Shown here: positions 8,099 to 14,661 of the stretch, one piece after another
Numbering within the stretch: position 1 is the stretch's first letter
Layout of the letters: each line of letters starts with the position of its first letter
Assembly: GCA_934278005.1 (NCBI GenBank)
Contig: CAKQWG010000079.1
Coordinates: 1 to 14,661, forward strand
DNA length: 14,661 nucleotides
Direction: 5' to 3'
Origin: an uncultured Pirellulaceae bacterium
GTDB lineage: Bacteria; Planctomycetota; Planctomycetia; Pirellulales; Pirellulaceae
Program-made: the position numbers and the translations under genes
The notes under the pieces: model-generated
What the model was told of the DNA's origin: nothing
The model's database searches: none
Seen by the model: only the letters and a program-made list of their open reading frames with translations

Positions 8099-8148
8099 AA
8101 AAAAAATCGGCGGCGTCCGGGAAGGAAGCCGCCGATTTCAAGTTTTTT
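8099..8148. terminator. Bidirectional intrinsic terminator
   Basis: A perfect 11-bp stem, AAATCGGCGGC (8104-8114) with GCCGCCGATTT (8128-8138), has a 13-nt loop, an A8 run on the left (8099-8106) and T6 on the right (8143-8148). It lies between the convergent GT-C-like gene (stop 8064) and the DUF1559 gene (stop 8231), and can end transcription from both sides. Confidence 0.85.
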
Positions 8149-8230
8149 CAACGTCGTATTTGAAAGTCGTCTTTCAAAGCCGATGCGACCCATTCAGCAC
8201 TGACCGGTGTCACACAGCCCGACAGCTCGA

Positions 8231-9205
8231 CTATGGTAGGGTAGCTACTTCACCACCGCGTGCGGTGCTTAGCGCACGCCATGTGTCTAGGTTGATGGAA
8301 TTGCTGATGAAGTGGACTGAGCCATCGCCCATGGTAGCTTGCACACCACCGGTGTGGCGACTGCGGGCGGCGATGTTCGATGGCAAGGCTGCGGTGGCTG
8401 CGGTGCAAGGTGGCATTGAGGGCTGCAGCGTGCCTGTGGTTCCAGGTCCCTTGCAGTAGCTGGCGCTATCCAGCACGTCGGGTGAACTGGAGTTGGGGCC
8501 CAGCAACGTTTCAAAGTGCGATCCGCCGCTCCACCAAGTGAAGCCGCGCAGGTCACCGCCCACTCCTTGGACAGTCTCCGAAAATAACAGAGTGTTGGAA
8601 GTGCCGTCGGAAAGCTCGCCCATTTTAATGTTCTGAGGAGTGGAAGTCATGCCAGCCACACCAACAAATGGAGCGCCACCCCAGACATTGGGAGTGCCGG
8701 CGCTGGTGACGCCTAGGGGGCTCGTACGGGCGCGGGTTGTATTGCCATGGTTAGCGACATAGTTGTGGAAAGTCACTCCATTGAAAACACTGGAGCTGGC
8801 TGTGACGCTGTCCGAGGGGCAGGTCAGCATGGCTATCTGCAATGTAGTCACTGGCCGGTTTAATGCGCCACCGTAGCGAGTGTCAGCGTTGGTGTTCCCC
8901 ATCGAGCCTTGGAACTGGTACTGGTTGAACAGATTTCCCTGCTCTGCAAATGGGAACAAGCTCAGCGACCACGTTCCCCAGCAACAGGCGTAGGCGCCGG
9001 CCGGGAAGGCGTTGTAGGTATCGGAATAGTTGTGAAGGGCCAGACCAAGCTGTTTTAGATTATTGGAGCACTGCATGCGTCGCGCCGCTTCACGGGCGGC
9101 TTGCACGGCAGGCAGTAACAGACCGACAAGGATACCAATAATCGCGATGACTACTAGCAACTCGACGAGCGTGAAGGCTGACCGTTTGTTGGACACTAAA
9201 CTCAT
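8231..9205 (-). CDS. DUF1559 prepilin-like protein, copy A
   Basis: The product has 324 residues. DUF1559 proteins are an expanded planctomycete family with pseudopilin-type N-termini; their role is poorly known. Residues 1-10 ([10 protein letters not shown]) form a short basic leader; a prepilin peptidase would cut before F11, giving [20 protein letters not shown] with the conserved Glu at mature position 5 and the membrane/assembly helix. The position before the cut is Ala instead of the usual Gly. [17 protein letters not shown] and [13 protein letters not shown] follow, then the globular DUF1559 domain with [11 protein letters not shown] and the C-terminal [17 protein letters not shown]...GGEV. 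The frame stays open upstream to 9406, but the ATG at 9205 matches the family start and has AAGG 10 nt before it. Copy B lies 172 bp upstream on the same strand; the 3' side is closed by a bidirectional terminator. Four Cys after the helix (two adjacent in ACCWGT) may form disulfides. Confidence 0.92.
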   Translation of the reverse strand: MSLVSNKRSAFTLVELLVVIAIIGILVGLLLPAVQAAREAARRMQCSNNLKQLGLALHNYSDTYNAFPAGAYACCWGTWSLSLFPFAEQGNLFNQYQFQGSMGNTNADTRYGGALNRPVTTLQIAMLTCPSDSVTASSSVFNGVTFHNYVANHGNTTRARTSPLGVTSAGTPNVWGGAPFVGVAGMTSTPQNIKMGELSDGTSNTLLFSETVQGVGGDLRGFTWWSGGSHFETLLGPNSSSPDVLDSASYCKGPGTTGTLQPSMPPCTAATAALPSNIAARSRHTGGVQATMGDGSVHFISNSINLDTWRALSTARGGEVATLP

Positions 9206-9290
9206 TTCTTTTTTCCCTTGTTGAAGCAGATGAGATAGAAAAGATCTATAGACACAAGTGGGCACGTAGCGCAAACGATTCGTGCCAACG

Positions 9291-9338
9291 CCGCGGACTA
9301 GTGATAGTAGGGTGTTAGATAAGTTCACTAGTTTGCGG
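9291..9338. repeat. 14-bp imperfect inverted repeat between the DUF1559 genes
   Basis: CCGCGGACTAGTGA (9291-9304) is mirrored by TCACTAGTTTGCGG (9325-9338) across 20 bp; 12 of 14 positions pair, eight of them consecutively (ACTAGTGA/TCACTAGT). It lies in the 172-bp gap between copy B and copy A. There is no T-run on either side, so it is not a clear terminator; it could be an operator or a processing hairpin for the downstream gene. Confidence 0.6.
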
Positions 9339-9377
9339 CTCAGACAGTTAAAGCAATATGAGTTATTCGGCCCCCGG

Positions 9378-10352
9378 TTATGGTAGGGTAGCCACTTCAC
9401 CACCACGTGCGGTGCTCAGCGCACGCCACGTGTCTAGGTTGATGGAATTGCTGATGAAGTGGACTGAGCCGTCGCCCATGGTAGCTTGCACACCACCGGT
9501 GTGGCGACTGCGGGCGGCATAGTTGGACGGCAGCGCTGTAGTGGGACCTGTGCAAGGTGGCATCGAAGGCTGAAGCGTGCCAGTCGTTCCAGGTCCCTTG
9601 CAATAACTCGCGTTATCCAATACGTCCGGAGAGCTGGAGTTGGGGCCGATCAGCGTTTCAAAGTGAGCTCCACCACTGAACCAAGTGAAACCGCGCAAGT
9701 CTCCGCCAACGCCTTGGATAGTCTCCGAGAAGAGGAGCGTATTTGAGGTGCCGTCGCTCAATTCGCCCATTTTAATATTCTGCGGCGTCGACGTCATACC
9801 AGCTACTTTCACAAATGGAGCCCCACCCCATACATTGGGTGTGCCCGCACTGGTAACGCCCAATGGGCTCTGGCGATCTTGAGCTGTATTGCCATAGTTG
9901 GCCACATAATTGTGGAACGTGACTCCATTATAGACGCTGGAAGATGCCGTAACGCTATCGGACGGGCAGGTCAGCATGGCCATCTGCAATCTGGTGACTG
10001 GCAGGTTCAGAGCCCCGCCGTAACGGGTGGCGGCGTTGGTATTGCCCATCGAGCCCTGGAACTGGTACTGATTGAACAGATTCCCTTGCTCGGCAAACGG
10101 GAAGAGGCTCAACGACCAAGTTCCCCAGCAGCAGGCGTATGCGCCAGCCGGGAAGGCGTTGTAGGTATCGGAATAGTTGTGCAGGGCCAGCCCAAGCTGT
10201 TTCAGATTGTTGGAGCACTGCATGCGTCGCGCCGCCTCGCGCGCGGCTTGGACCGCAGGCAGCAGTAAACCGACCAGAATACCGATAATCGCGATAACTA
10301 CAAGCAATTCGACCAGCGTGAAAGCGGATCGTTTGTTGGAAATTAAACTCAT
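9378..10352 (-). CDS. DUF1559 prepilin-like protein, copy B
   Basis: The product has 324 residues, the same length as copy A, and differs from it at about 21 positions with no gaps. Leader [10 protein letters not shown], predicted cut before F11, Glu at mature position 5, and the same [17 protein letters not shown] block and C-terminal [10 protein letters not shown] motif. The start is the ATG at 10352, equivalent to copy A; the frame stays open to 10397 but the extra residues do not fit the family. Differences cluster in the middle (NTAQDRQSP here against NTTRARTSP) and near the C-terminus ([11 protein letters not shown] against [11 protein letters not shown]), the likely exposed loops. Leader regions and stop codons (TAA here, TAG in copy A) differ between copies. 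A possible -10 TATACT lies at 10387-10382 on the minus strand without a good -35, and a terminator separates the gene from the membrane-protein gene upstream, so it probably has its own promoter. Confidence 0.92.
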   Translation of the reverse strand: MSLISNKRSAFTLVELLVVIAIIGILVGLLLPAVQAAREAARRMQCSNNLKQLGLALHNYSDTYNAFPAGAYACCWGTWSLSLFPFAEQGNLFNQYQFQGSMGNTNAATRYGGALNLPVTRLQMAMLTCPSDSVTASSSVYNGVTFHNYVANYGNTAQDRQSPLGVTSAGTPNVWGGAPFVKVAGMTSTPQNIKMGELSDGTSNTLLFSETIQGVGGDLRGFTWFSGGAHFETLIGPNSSSPDVLDNASYCKGPGTTGTLQPSMPPCTGPTTALPSNYAARSRHTGGVQATMGDGSVHFISNSINLDTWRALSTARGGEVATLP

Positions 10353-10414
10353 GTGTTCTTTTGTCTCTTCAAAATTGAGAAAGTATACAAAGCTCAACGC
10401 ACACAGAAACCAGT

Positions 10415-10456
10415 AAAAAACAAAACCGCAATCCAGCGTTGGTTACTGGACGGTTT
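10415..10456 (-). terminator. Intrinsic terminator of the six-helix membrane protein gene
   Basis: Read on the minus strand, AAACCG-TCCAG (10456-10446) pairs with CTGGA and CGGTTT (10436-10432, 10428-10423), with a 9-nt loop and a 3-nt bulge. It is followed by a T-rich run (TTTTGTTTTTT, 10425-10415). The hairpin begins 15 nt beyond the stop codon at 10471. Confidence 0.7.
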
Positions 10457-10470
10457 CGTACCTCTTTTCT

Positions 10471-11181
10471 TCAAATCTCTCCTGCCAGGGGTTCACTCGT
10501 CGTCCGTGGAATGAGCCAGCCTAAAAAAACCGCTCCGAGCAACAGCCACATCACCTGTGCGGCCAAAGTTGACGGAATGAGGGCATCGATATCAACGGTT
10601 GCAAACAGCAACGAAGCCAGGATGGGGTAAGCGATCCCGGCAAACAACCCGGCGACTAATCCAGCCCCGGCCCGCTGCAGGGCGATACTTCCATTCTTGG
10701 TGAACGCGCCTGAGAGAATGCCTAGACCTAAGCCCAGGCTCGCAAATAGCAGCGAGTGGACCATGACCGATTGTAGAACTGAGATGCGTCCTTGGCCTGC
10801 AAAAAACTGTTGCAAGTAGAAAGCTGCACTGCCGGCCACAGCGCCCACCAGAGCCCCCACGACAGCACTGCTTAGCAATCGCACCACTAGCCCAACGGAA
10901 GCAGGCCGAAGCGCAGCAAACGCCACACCCAATGCACCGCCGAGTACGCTCATCAGCACTGCGATATTTTTGGTATCCACCAAACGCTTTTGACCAAGAT
11001 ACGAAGCCCAGGCTTCATCGGAAGCGCCTAGGCCTTTGATCTCATACTGTTTGTCGACCTCAAAGAAGGGGTAGGCCGAGCGAAGGACGACCAGAGTGAC
11101 CATGCTGGCGATAACCGCCAACAAGATGCCTGTCCACGACACCGTTAATCCGGAAGCTCGATTTGCCGTCGCTTCTGACAT
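10471..11181 (-). CDS. Six-helix membrane protein, unknown function
   Basis: From the ATG at 11181 the product has 236 residues. I do not recognise a family. After a short polar N-terminus (MSEATANRASG) there is one helix (about 13-37, ending SAYPFF), a soluble loop of about 35 residues (FEVDKQYEIKGLGASDEAWA...), then five further hydrophobic segments rich in Gly/Ala (for example SVLGGALGVAFAAL, SSAVVGALVGAVAGSAAFYL, SLLFASLGLGLGILSGAF, AGLVAGLFAGIAYPILASLL, VMWLLLGAVFLGWLIP). Repeated small-residue helices suggest tight packing, as in small channels or scaffolds. The frame stays open to 11418, but the upstream part is not membrane-like and would run through the promoter at 11252-11280, so the 11181 start is preferred although no ribosome site is visible. 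It is monocistronic: its own promoter upstream and a terminator downstream. Confidence 0.75.
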   Translation of the reverse strand: MSEATANRASGLTVSWTGILLAVIASMVTLVVLRSAYPFFEVDKQYEIKGLGASDEAWASYLGQKRLVDTKNIAVLMSVLGGALGVAFAALRPASVGLVVRLLSSAVVGALVGAVAGSAAFYLQQFFAGQGRISVLQSVMVHSLLFASLGLGLGILSGAFTKNGSIALQRAGAGLVAGLFAGIAYPILASLLFATVDIDALIPSTLAAQVMWLLLGAVFLGWLIPRTTSEPLAGEI

Positions 11182-11251
11182 AGCCCGCCCGCAGCGTTGG
11201 AAAACTAGATAGAAAAAAGAGTTGATCCCGCGACGCAGCACGCGACACCGT

Positions 11252-11280
11252 ATTTTACCAGCCCTCGTTATATTTGGCAA
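11252..11280 (-). promoter_or_regulatory. Promoter for the six-helix membrane protein gene
   Basis: On the minus strand TTGCCA (11280-11275, 5/6) and TAAAAT (11257-11252, 5/6) are separated by the ideal 17 bp. Transcription would begin near 11245, giving a leader of about 64 nt before the ATG at 11181. The -35 overlaps that of a plus-strand promoter within the palindrome GGCAATTGCC (11276-11285). Confidence 0.55.
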
Positions 11281-11301
11281 TTGCCGTTGATATCGGATAA
11301 T
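11274..11301 (+). promoter_or_regulatory. Divergent promoter for the candidate small RNA
   Basis: TTGGCA (11274-11279, 5/6) and GATAAT (11296-11301, 5/6) are separated by 16 bp. A start near 11308 would put the candidate RNA directly downstream. The -35 is shared with the minus-strand promoter, so the two promoters may exclude each other. Confidence 0.45.
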
Positions 11302-11307
11302 CGACAA

Positions 11308-11509
11308 AATTGGTGCCGGCGGAATAGCCATACTGCGCCACCAGACTGTTTTAGTGTTTGCAGCCAAGTCCGCGGAAGTGGGCGAAAGGTTGCCTAAGGC
11401 CAACCTAGGGTTGCTCAAGAACGCATGGGAGGCGTTTCAGAAAGCAGGAGCTTTCTTATCCCCGTGTGAGGCGAGCCGGCTGGTTTTTACCAGTCGGCTT
11501 GCTTCTTTT
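11308..11509 (+). ncRNA. Candidate structured small RNA (about 200 nt)
   Basis: A region without a credible reading frame contains five consecutive hairpins on the plus strand: 11311-11343 (TGGTG/CACCA plus GCG/CGC with a bulge), 11388-11405 (GGTTGCC/GGCCAACC), 11420-11436 (AACGC/GCGTT), 11440-11455 (GAAAGC AGGA GCTTTC, perfect), and the 14-bp terminator stem at 11471-11502. A divergent promoter precedes it and a T-rich tail ends it, so the transcript would be roughly 200 nt. It does not show the hallmarks I know for SRP RNA, tmRNA, RNase P or common riboswitches, and no gene follows in the same orientation until 12056, which argues for a stand-alone RNA over a leader. 6S RNA would have a similar size, but I could not recover its single long hairpin with a central bubble. 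Transcription is inferred only. Confidence 0.4.
11471..11509 (+). terminator. Strong intrinsic terminator, plus strand
   Basis: GCGAGCCGGCTGGT (11471-11484) pairs with ACCAGTCGGCTTGC (11489-11502) around a TTTT loop, followed by TTCTTTT. Two positions are G-U pairs in the plus-strand RNA but would be A-C mismatches in the minus-strand RNA, which together with the T-tail fixes the direction. No protein gene ends just upstream on this strand. Confidence 0.8.
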
Positions 11510-11716
11510 GGGTGGTCACACACGTCAGCTACACGCGAGGTAGCTAAAGCAGCCAATCTTGATTACTGACCGAGACGGAATTCAGGTGTATGCCGCGTAG
11601 CAGATAGTCGCGCACGGACATGCGCCCACGCGTATCTCCGAAGAGAAGCACAAGAAACAGACGTAAAGACAAAGAGTTGCCAGGCTCAATCGGGCTTAGA
11701 GGCTGCCGCAGGCTAG

Positions 11717-11869
11717 TTAGCGCTTGCGCTTTTTGCTCTTGGCACCGCCCTGACGGACCTTAAAGCGTGGATTGCTCTTGCAAATGACGTAAATGCGGCC
11801 GCGGCGACGGACGACCTGACAGTCGGGATGTCGGAACTTCAAAGCGCCGATGGATGAAACAACTTTCAT
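11717..11869 (-). CDS. rpmJ: 50S ribosomal protein bL36
   Basis: Reading from ATG 11869 to TAA 11717 gives 50 residues, [12 protein letters not shown] at the start and [20 protein letters not shown] in the middle, the unmistakable bL36 core. bL36 is the smallest large-subunit protein and helps fold 23S rRNA; the classic form is a zinc ribbon with three Cys and one His. Here H14, C17 and C30 occupy three of the four ligand positions (HPDC replaces CxxC) and F36 stands where the last His would be, so zinc binding is probably weakened or lost, as in the alternative L36 forms. The tail AKSKKRKR extends past the usual end and is strongly basic. AAGG lies 9 nt before the ATG. The gene stands alone, outside a ribosomal-protein operon, and divergent from the helicase gene. 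Confidence 0.95.
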   Translation of the reverse strand: MKVVSSIGALKFRHPDCQVVRRRGRIYVICKSNPRFKVRQGGAKSKKRKR

Positions 11870-11935
11870 GGCTGGTAGCCTTCACGCTCGCTGGGTTGAA
11901 AATGCGATCTATACGACTCGGTCACAAACTCGACT

Positions 11936-11945
11936 AGACGCGTCT
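11936..11945. promoter_or_regulatory. 10-bp palindrome in the rpmJ/helicase divergent region
   Basis: AGACGCGTCT is a perfect palindrome 67 bp upstream of rpmJ and 110 bp upstream of the helicase gene. It could be an operator for either, but a single 10-bp palindrome (containing an MluI-type core) can occur by chance. No LexA-type box was seen in this 186-bp region. Confidence 0.25.
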
Positions 11946-12055
11946 GGGATCCCGGGCTCTGTTAATTGGTGGTGGGTTATTCTAGGGTTGTTTGGCAAAT
12001 TCGCAACACCAAAATGCCCCCTGGCCAAAGTCGCGTATGGCGATAGGATGCGGGC

Positions 12056-14143
12056 ATGTCTCACGGCCTAAATCCAGAACAGCATGATGCTGTACATACG
12101 CTCAGTGGTCCGATGCTGGTTCTCGCCGGTGCCGGCTCCGGCAAAACGCGCGTGGTGACTTATCGCATCGCCAATTTAATCCGCCACGGGACGCCGCCCG
12201 ACCGCATTTTGGCGGTCACGTTCACCAACAAAGCCGCCAAGGAAATGCGCGAGCGGGTGACAAAAATGCTCGGCCCCAAGCGACGTGCGCCGCGCGGCAC
12301 GCCGGCTCCACCCACGCCTGTCATCGGCACGTTCCACTCCAATTGTGTCCAAATTCTGCGTCGCCACGCGCGGAAACTAGGATATCCAGAGCGTTTTGCC
12401 ATCTACGATCGCAGCGACCAAGAGGCGACTGCGCGCGAGGTTTTGCGGCAACTGCGCGTGCACACGGGCATGCTCAAGCCGGCGGATTTCCTGTCCCACG
12501 TCAGCCGCTGGAAAAATGCGGGCGTGCGCTCCGATCAAGCCCATGAGCTGGCGCGAACCGACGCCGAGCACGTGGCGGCCAGCGGCTACCGCCGCTACCA
12601 ACAAGCCATCAAACTCTGCGGGGCGATGGATTTCGATGACCTGCTGCTGTCGACCGAGCAGCTCTTTCGCGAGCACCACGACGTGCGCGCGGCCGAGGCC
12701 GGACGCTTCGATCACGTGTTGGTCGACGAATACCAGGACACCAACCAAACGCAATATTCCATCATCTGCAGCTTGGCCGGCGCGCATCGCAATTTGTGCG
12801 TCGTAGGCGATGACGACCAGTCGATCTATGGCTGGCGCGGTGCCGAGGTGCGGCATATTCTGAATTTTCATAAGGATTGGCCGGAAGCCAAAGTGGTGCG
12901 ACTGGAGGCCAACTATCGCAGCACGACCGCCATCTTGCAAACGGCCAACCGCTTGATCGCCTTTAACAAAACGCGCCACGACAAAGTCCTCAAACCGGCC
13001 CGCGCCGGTGGAACCCCGCCGCGCATCTTGCAGTTCAAAAACGAGGTCGAGGAAGCGCGTGGGATTACCGACGAAATCCGCAAGGTCCTCGAGCGCAAGC
13101 AATTTGAACCCCGCGACTTTGCAATTCTATTTCGCACCAACGAGCAGCCGCGGGTGTTTGAGACCGAGCTGCGCAAGGCGCAGATCCCCTATTCGCTAGT
13201 GGGCAGCCAGTCATTTTTTGACCGCAAGGAGGTCCGCGATCTACTCAGCTACCTGCGCGTTATCGATAATCCGCAGGATGAGGTCAGTTTGCTGAGGATC
13301 ATCAATGTTCCGCAGCGCGGCATCGGGCCCAAGTCGGTGGAAACTCTACTGGGTCAGGCGGTCTCGCAAGGCAAAACGGTATGGGAGATATTCTCTGACA
13401 AACCCTTGGTGGCTGCTCTGCCCGAGCCCGCGCGGCGCGGCATTGAGCGTCTGCAGTTGCTCTCCGCGCGCTGCCAACAGAAACTGGCCCAGCCCGGCAG
13501 CGTCTCACTGGCCGGAGTGCTGCGCGAATTGGTTTACGACCTGGACTACATGGCCGCTCTAGAGCGCATGTACCCAACGCCCGAAGAGACGCAGGCGCGA
13601 CAAGCGTCGGTCGAGGAGGTCATCAACGCCCTGGCCGAATACGAGGCAGAAGCCAAGAGCCCGAGTCTAGCCGGTTTTCTCGACGACGTGACCTTAGCAG
13701 GCAAGGAATTCGGCAGCCCCAAGGACAAAGAGCAGCAGCGCAACGCCGTGGCGCTGATGACTTACCACAGCGCCAAAGGGTTGGAATTCCCGTTTGTATA
13801 TATGGTCGGAATGGAAGAGGGCATCTTGCCTCATCGACGCTCGTTGGCGGAGAACTACGACGACGTCGAAGAGGAGCGGCGGCTATGCTACGTGGGCGTC
13901 ACACGCGCACAGGACGAACTGACGCTCTGTCTGCCGCTGCAGCGCATGAAGTGGGGGCGCCCCCAAGATACCTTTGCCAGTCGCTTCCTGTACGAGATGA
14001 CTGGTCAAGCCGACAATCCCAAGCGGCGGCGGGCCATGGACGCCGCCCGCAGGCAGATCCACACGGCCAATCAGGCTGCGAAGAAGAAAGCCGCCAGCAA
14101 GACTGTCAGCAAGGCCCCTGGCAAAGCCACTGGTAAAGAGTAG
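12056..14143 (+). CDS. Superfamily 1A DNA helicase, Rep/UvrD/PcrA type
   Basis: This 695-residue protein is a 3'-5' ATP-dependent DNA helicase used in repair, fork restart or removal of bound proteins. All SF1A motifs are present: Q motif GLNPEQ (4-9), Walker A GAGSGKT (25-31), Ia AVTFTNKAAKEM (53-64), Walker B VLVDEYQDTN (221-230), III VVGDDDQSIYGWRG (249-262), IV LEANYRST (283-290), V TYHSAKGLEF (569-578) and VI EERRLCYVGVTRAQ (606-619). FPFVYMVGMEEGILPH after motif V and the SRFLYEM end (642-648) are close to Rep; QSIYGWRGA is shared with UvrD/PcrA. After residue 650 there is only a Lys/Ala-rich tail (KKKAASKTVSKAPGKATGKE), with no sign of the Tudor-like C-terminal domain of UvrD/PcrA that binds partners such as RNA polymerase or UvrB. 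The ATG at 12056 has AGGA 7 nt upstream. The gene appears to stand alone. Confidence 0.95.
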   Translation: MSHGLNPEQHDAVHTLSGPMLVLAGAGSGKTRVVTYRIANLIRHGTPPDRILAVTFTNKAAKEMRERVTKMLGPKRRAPRGTPAPPTPVIGTFHSNCVQILRRHARKLGYPERFAIYDRSDQEATAREVLRQLRVHTGMLKPADFLSHVSRWKNAGVRSDQAHELARTDAEHVAASGYRRYQQAIKLCGAMDFDDLLLSTEQLFREHHDVRAAEAGRFDHVLVDEYQDTNQTQYSIICSLAGAHRNLCVVGDDDQSIYGWRGAEVRHILNFHKDWPEAKVVRLEANYRSTTAILQTANRLIAFNKTRHDKVLKPARAGGTPPRILQFKNEVEEARGITDEIRKVLERKQFEPRDFAILFRTNEQPRVFETELRKAQIPYSLVGSQSFFDRKEVRDLLSYLRVIDNPQDEVSLLRIINVPQRGIGPKSVETLLGQAVSQGKTVWEIFSDKPLVAALPEPARRGIERLQLLSARCQQKLAQPGSVSLAGVLRELVYDLDYMAALERMYPTPEETQARQASVEEVINALAEYEAEAKSPSLAGFLDDVTLAGKEFGSPKDKEQQRNAVALMTYHSAKGLEFPFVYMVGMEEGILPHRRSLAENYDDVEEERRLCYVGVTRAQDELTLCLPLQRMKWGRPQDTFASRFLYEMTGQADNPKRRRAMDAARRQIHTANQAAKKKAASKTVSKAPGKATGKE

Positions 14144-14250
14144 ATCACGAGCTACGCGACAGCACGCCATTGGGTTCGGTGAGGATAGCTGAGCCACTCT
14201 GCGAAAAAGTAACACTGCCTCAGTAAGCTGGCTTGCCGGGCCGCGAAGCG
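14144..14250. other. Gene-free flank after the helicase
   Basis: No convincing gene, RNA or terminator is visible in this stretch. The short open frames on both strands have no ribosome sites or family motifs. It leads into the first copy of the 117-bp repeat. Confidence 0.5.
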
Positions 14251-14367
14251 GCTCCCTGTAGTGCTGCGACTTGTCGTAGCTTTTGTGGCCGCGCGACTGT
14301 CAGAAACGCGAAAGGGTAAGAAAACTTTACGGACTGCGCTCTGCACAGCGCGAGCCGTCGCCTGCGC
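14251..14367. repeat. 117-bp dispersed repeat, copy 1
   Basis: This copy matches 14545-14661 at 112 of 117 positions without gaps. It contains a hairpin GCTGCGAC/GTCGTAGC followed by TTTT (14263-14284), which could act as a terminator for the helicase gene, and a second hairpin GCGCT CTGCAC AGCGC (14336-14351). There is no coding content. Confidence 0.9.
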
Positions 14368-14544
14368 AGGCCGCGACTGTCGAATTGGTCAGCGATGCGG
14401 TGCAATAGAGCCTTACGCGATGGGCTAGCTGATGTGTGCATCTGCGGCCTGCTGCGGCTCGGCGTTGAACAATTCGCTGCGCGTTGATTCAGTAGGCGAG
14501 TGCAGGATGCCTAACGCTGAGCCGCTCTTGTGGGCAGCGAGAGA
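14368..14544. other. Gene-free spacer between repeat copies
   Basis: No gene is supported here. It includes the 15-bp word CGCTGCGCGTTGATT (14475-14489), which also occurs at 8066-8080. Confidence 0.5.
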
Positions 14545-14661
14545 GCTCCTTGTAGTGCTGCGACTTGTCGTAGCTTTTGTGGCTGCGCGACTGTCAGAAA
14601 CGCCAAAGGGTAAGAAAGCTTTACGGGCTGCGCTCTGCACAGCGCGAGCCGTCGCCTGCGC
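14545..14661. repeat. 117-bp dispersed repeat, copy 2 (cut by window end)
   Basis: This is the second copy, 294 bp after the first, with five substitutions. Both hairpins are kept (14557-14578 and 14630-14645). The match is still perfect over the last ~25 bases before the window ends, so the true repeat may be longer than 117 bp. Confidence 0.9.

Noticed and set aside
9269..9290. A sigma54-like sequence (TGGCACG...TTTGCG) upstream of DUF1559 copy A on the minus strand
   Set aside because: The GG and GC elements are separated by 12 bp, whereas sigma54 promoters need 10, and this spacing is strict.
9206..9406. An N-terminal extension of the copy A DUF1559 gene (67 extra codons)
   Set aside because: The extension would place the prepilin leader inside the protein and would overlap the 3' end of copy B; the ATG at 9205 has a ribosome site and matches copy B.
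11182..11418. An N-terminal extension of the six-helix membrane protein (79 extra codons)
   Set aside because: It would run through the promoter at 11252-11280 and part of the candidate RNA, and its residues are not like the rest of the protein.
11354..11569. A 71-codon plus-strand open frame beyond the divergent promoter
   Set aside because: It reads straight through the strong terminator hairpin and has no ribosome site or recognisable motif; a structured RNA explains the region better.
12377..13102. A 241-codon open frame on the minus strand inside the helicase gene
   Set aside because: It is fully antisense to conserved helicase motifs; open antisense frames are common in GC-rich coding DNA.

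Overview
The window looks like chromosomal DNA of a planctomycete, most likely of the Pirellulaceae type. The grounds are two DUF1559 pseudopilin-like proteins with a type IV prepilin leader followed by a [17 protein letters not shown] block, a large GH38-like protein, a PilM-type protein extended with a PilN-like half, weak or absent Shine-Dalgarno sites before several genes, and short dispersed intergenic repeats. I see no plasmid, phage, transposase, CRISPR, tRNA or rRNA sequence.

Layout. 1-2575 (minus): a pilus/secretion-type pair, a PilM-PilN-like fusion followed by the start of a single-pass membrane protein cut by the window edge; a good sigma70-type promoter lies upstream. 2761-8064 (plus): a 1118-residue GH38-like protein with a repetitive insert, a 153-bp gap holding a 23-bp direct repeat, then a multi-pass GT-C-like membrane protein whose N-terminus carries a threefold 18-bp repeat. 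A bidirectional terminator (8099-8148) separates this from 8231-10352 (minus), two DUF1559 genes of identical length and about 93% protein identity in tandem. A terminator at 10415-10456 separates these from a 236-residue six-helix membrane protein (10471-11181, minus).

11252-11509 holds two overlapping divergent promoters centred on a perfect palindrome. The plus-strand one leads into about 200 nt of consecutive hairpins ending in a strong intrinsic terminator, with no credible ORF: a candidate small structured RNA and the best candidate here for something undescribed. 11510-11716 holds nothing I can name. 11717-11869 (minus) is the short gene for ribosomal protein bL36, divergent from a Rep/UvrD/PcrA superfamily 1 helicase (12056-14143, plus). 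The last 518 bp contain no gene but carry two copies of a 117-bp hairpin-bearing repeat, the second running to the window edge.

Functional reading: the PilM/PilN-like protein and the two prepilin-like DUF1559 proteins both belong to type IV pilus / type II secretion-like biology, but are separated by unrelated genes, so a shared machine is inference only. The helicase and bL36 are housekeeping. The GH38-like and GT-C-like genes may be co-transcribed and concern cell-surface or glycan metabolism, but their substrates cannot be read from sequence.
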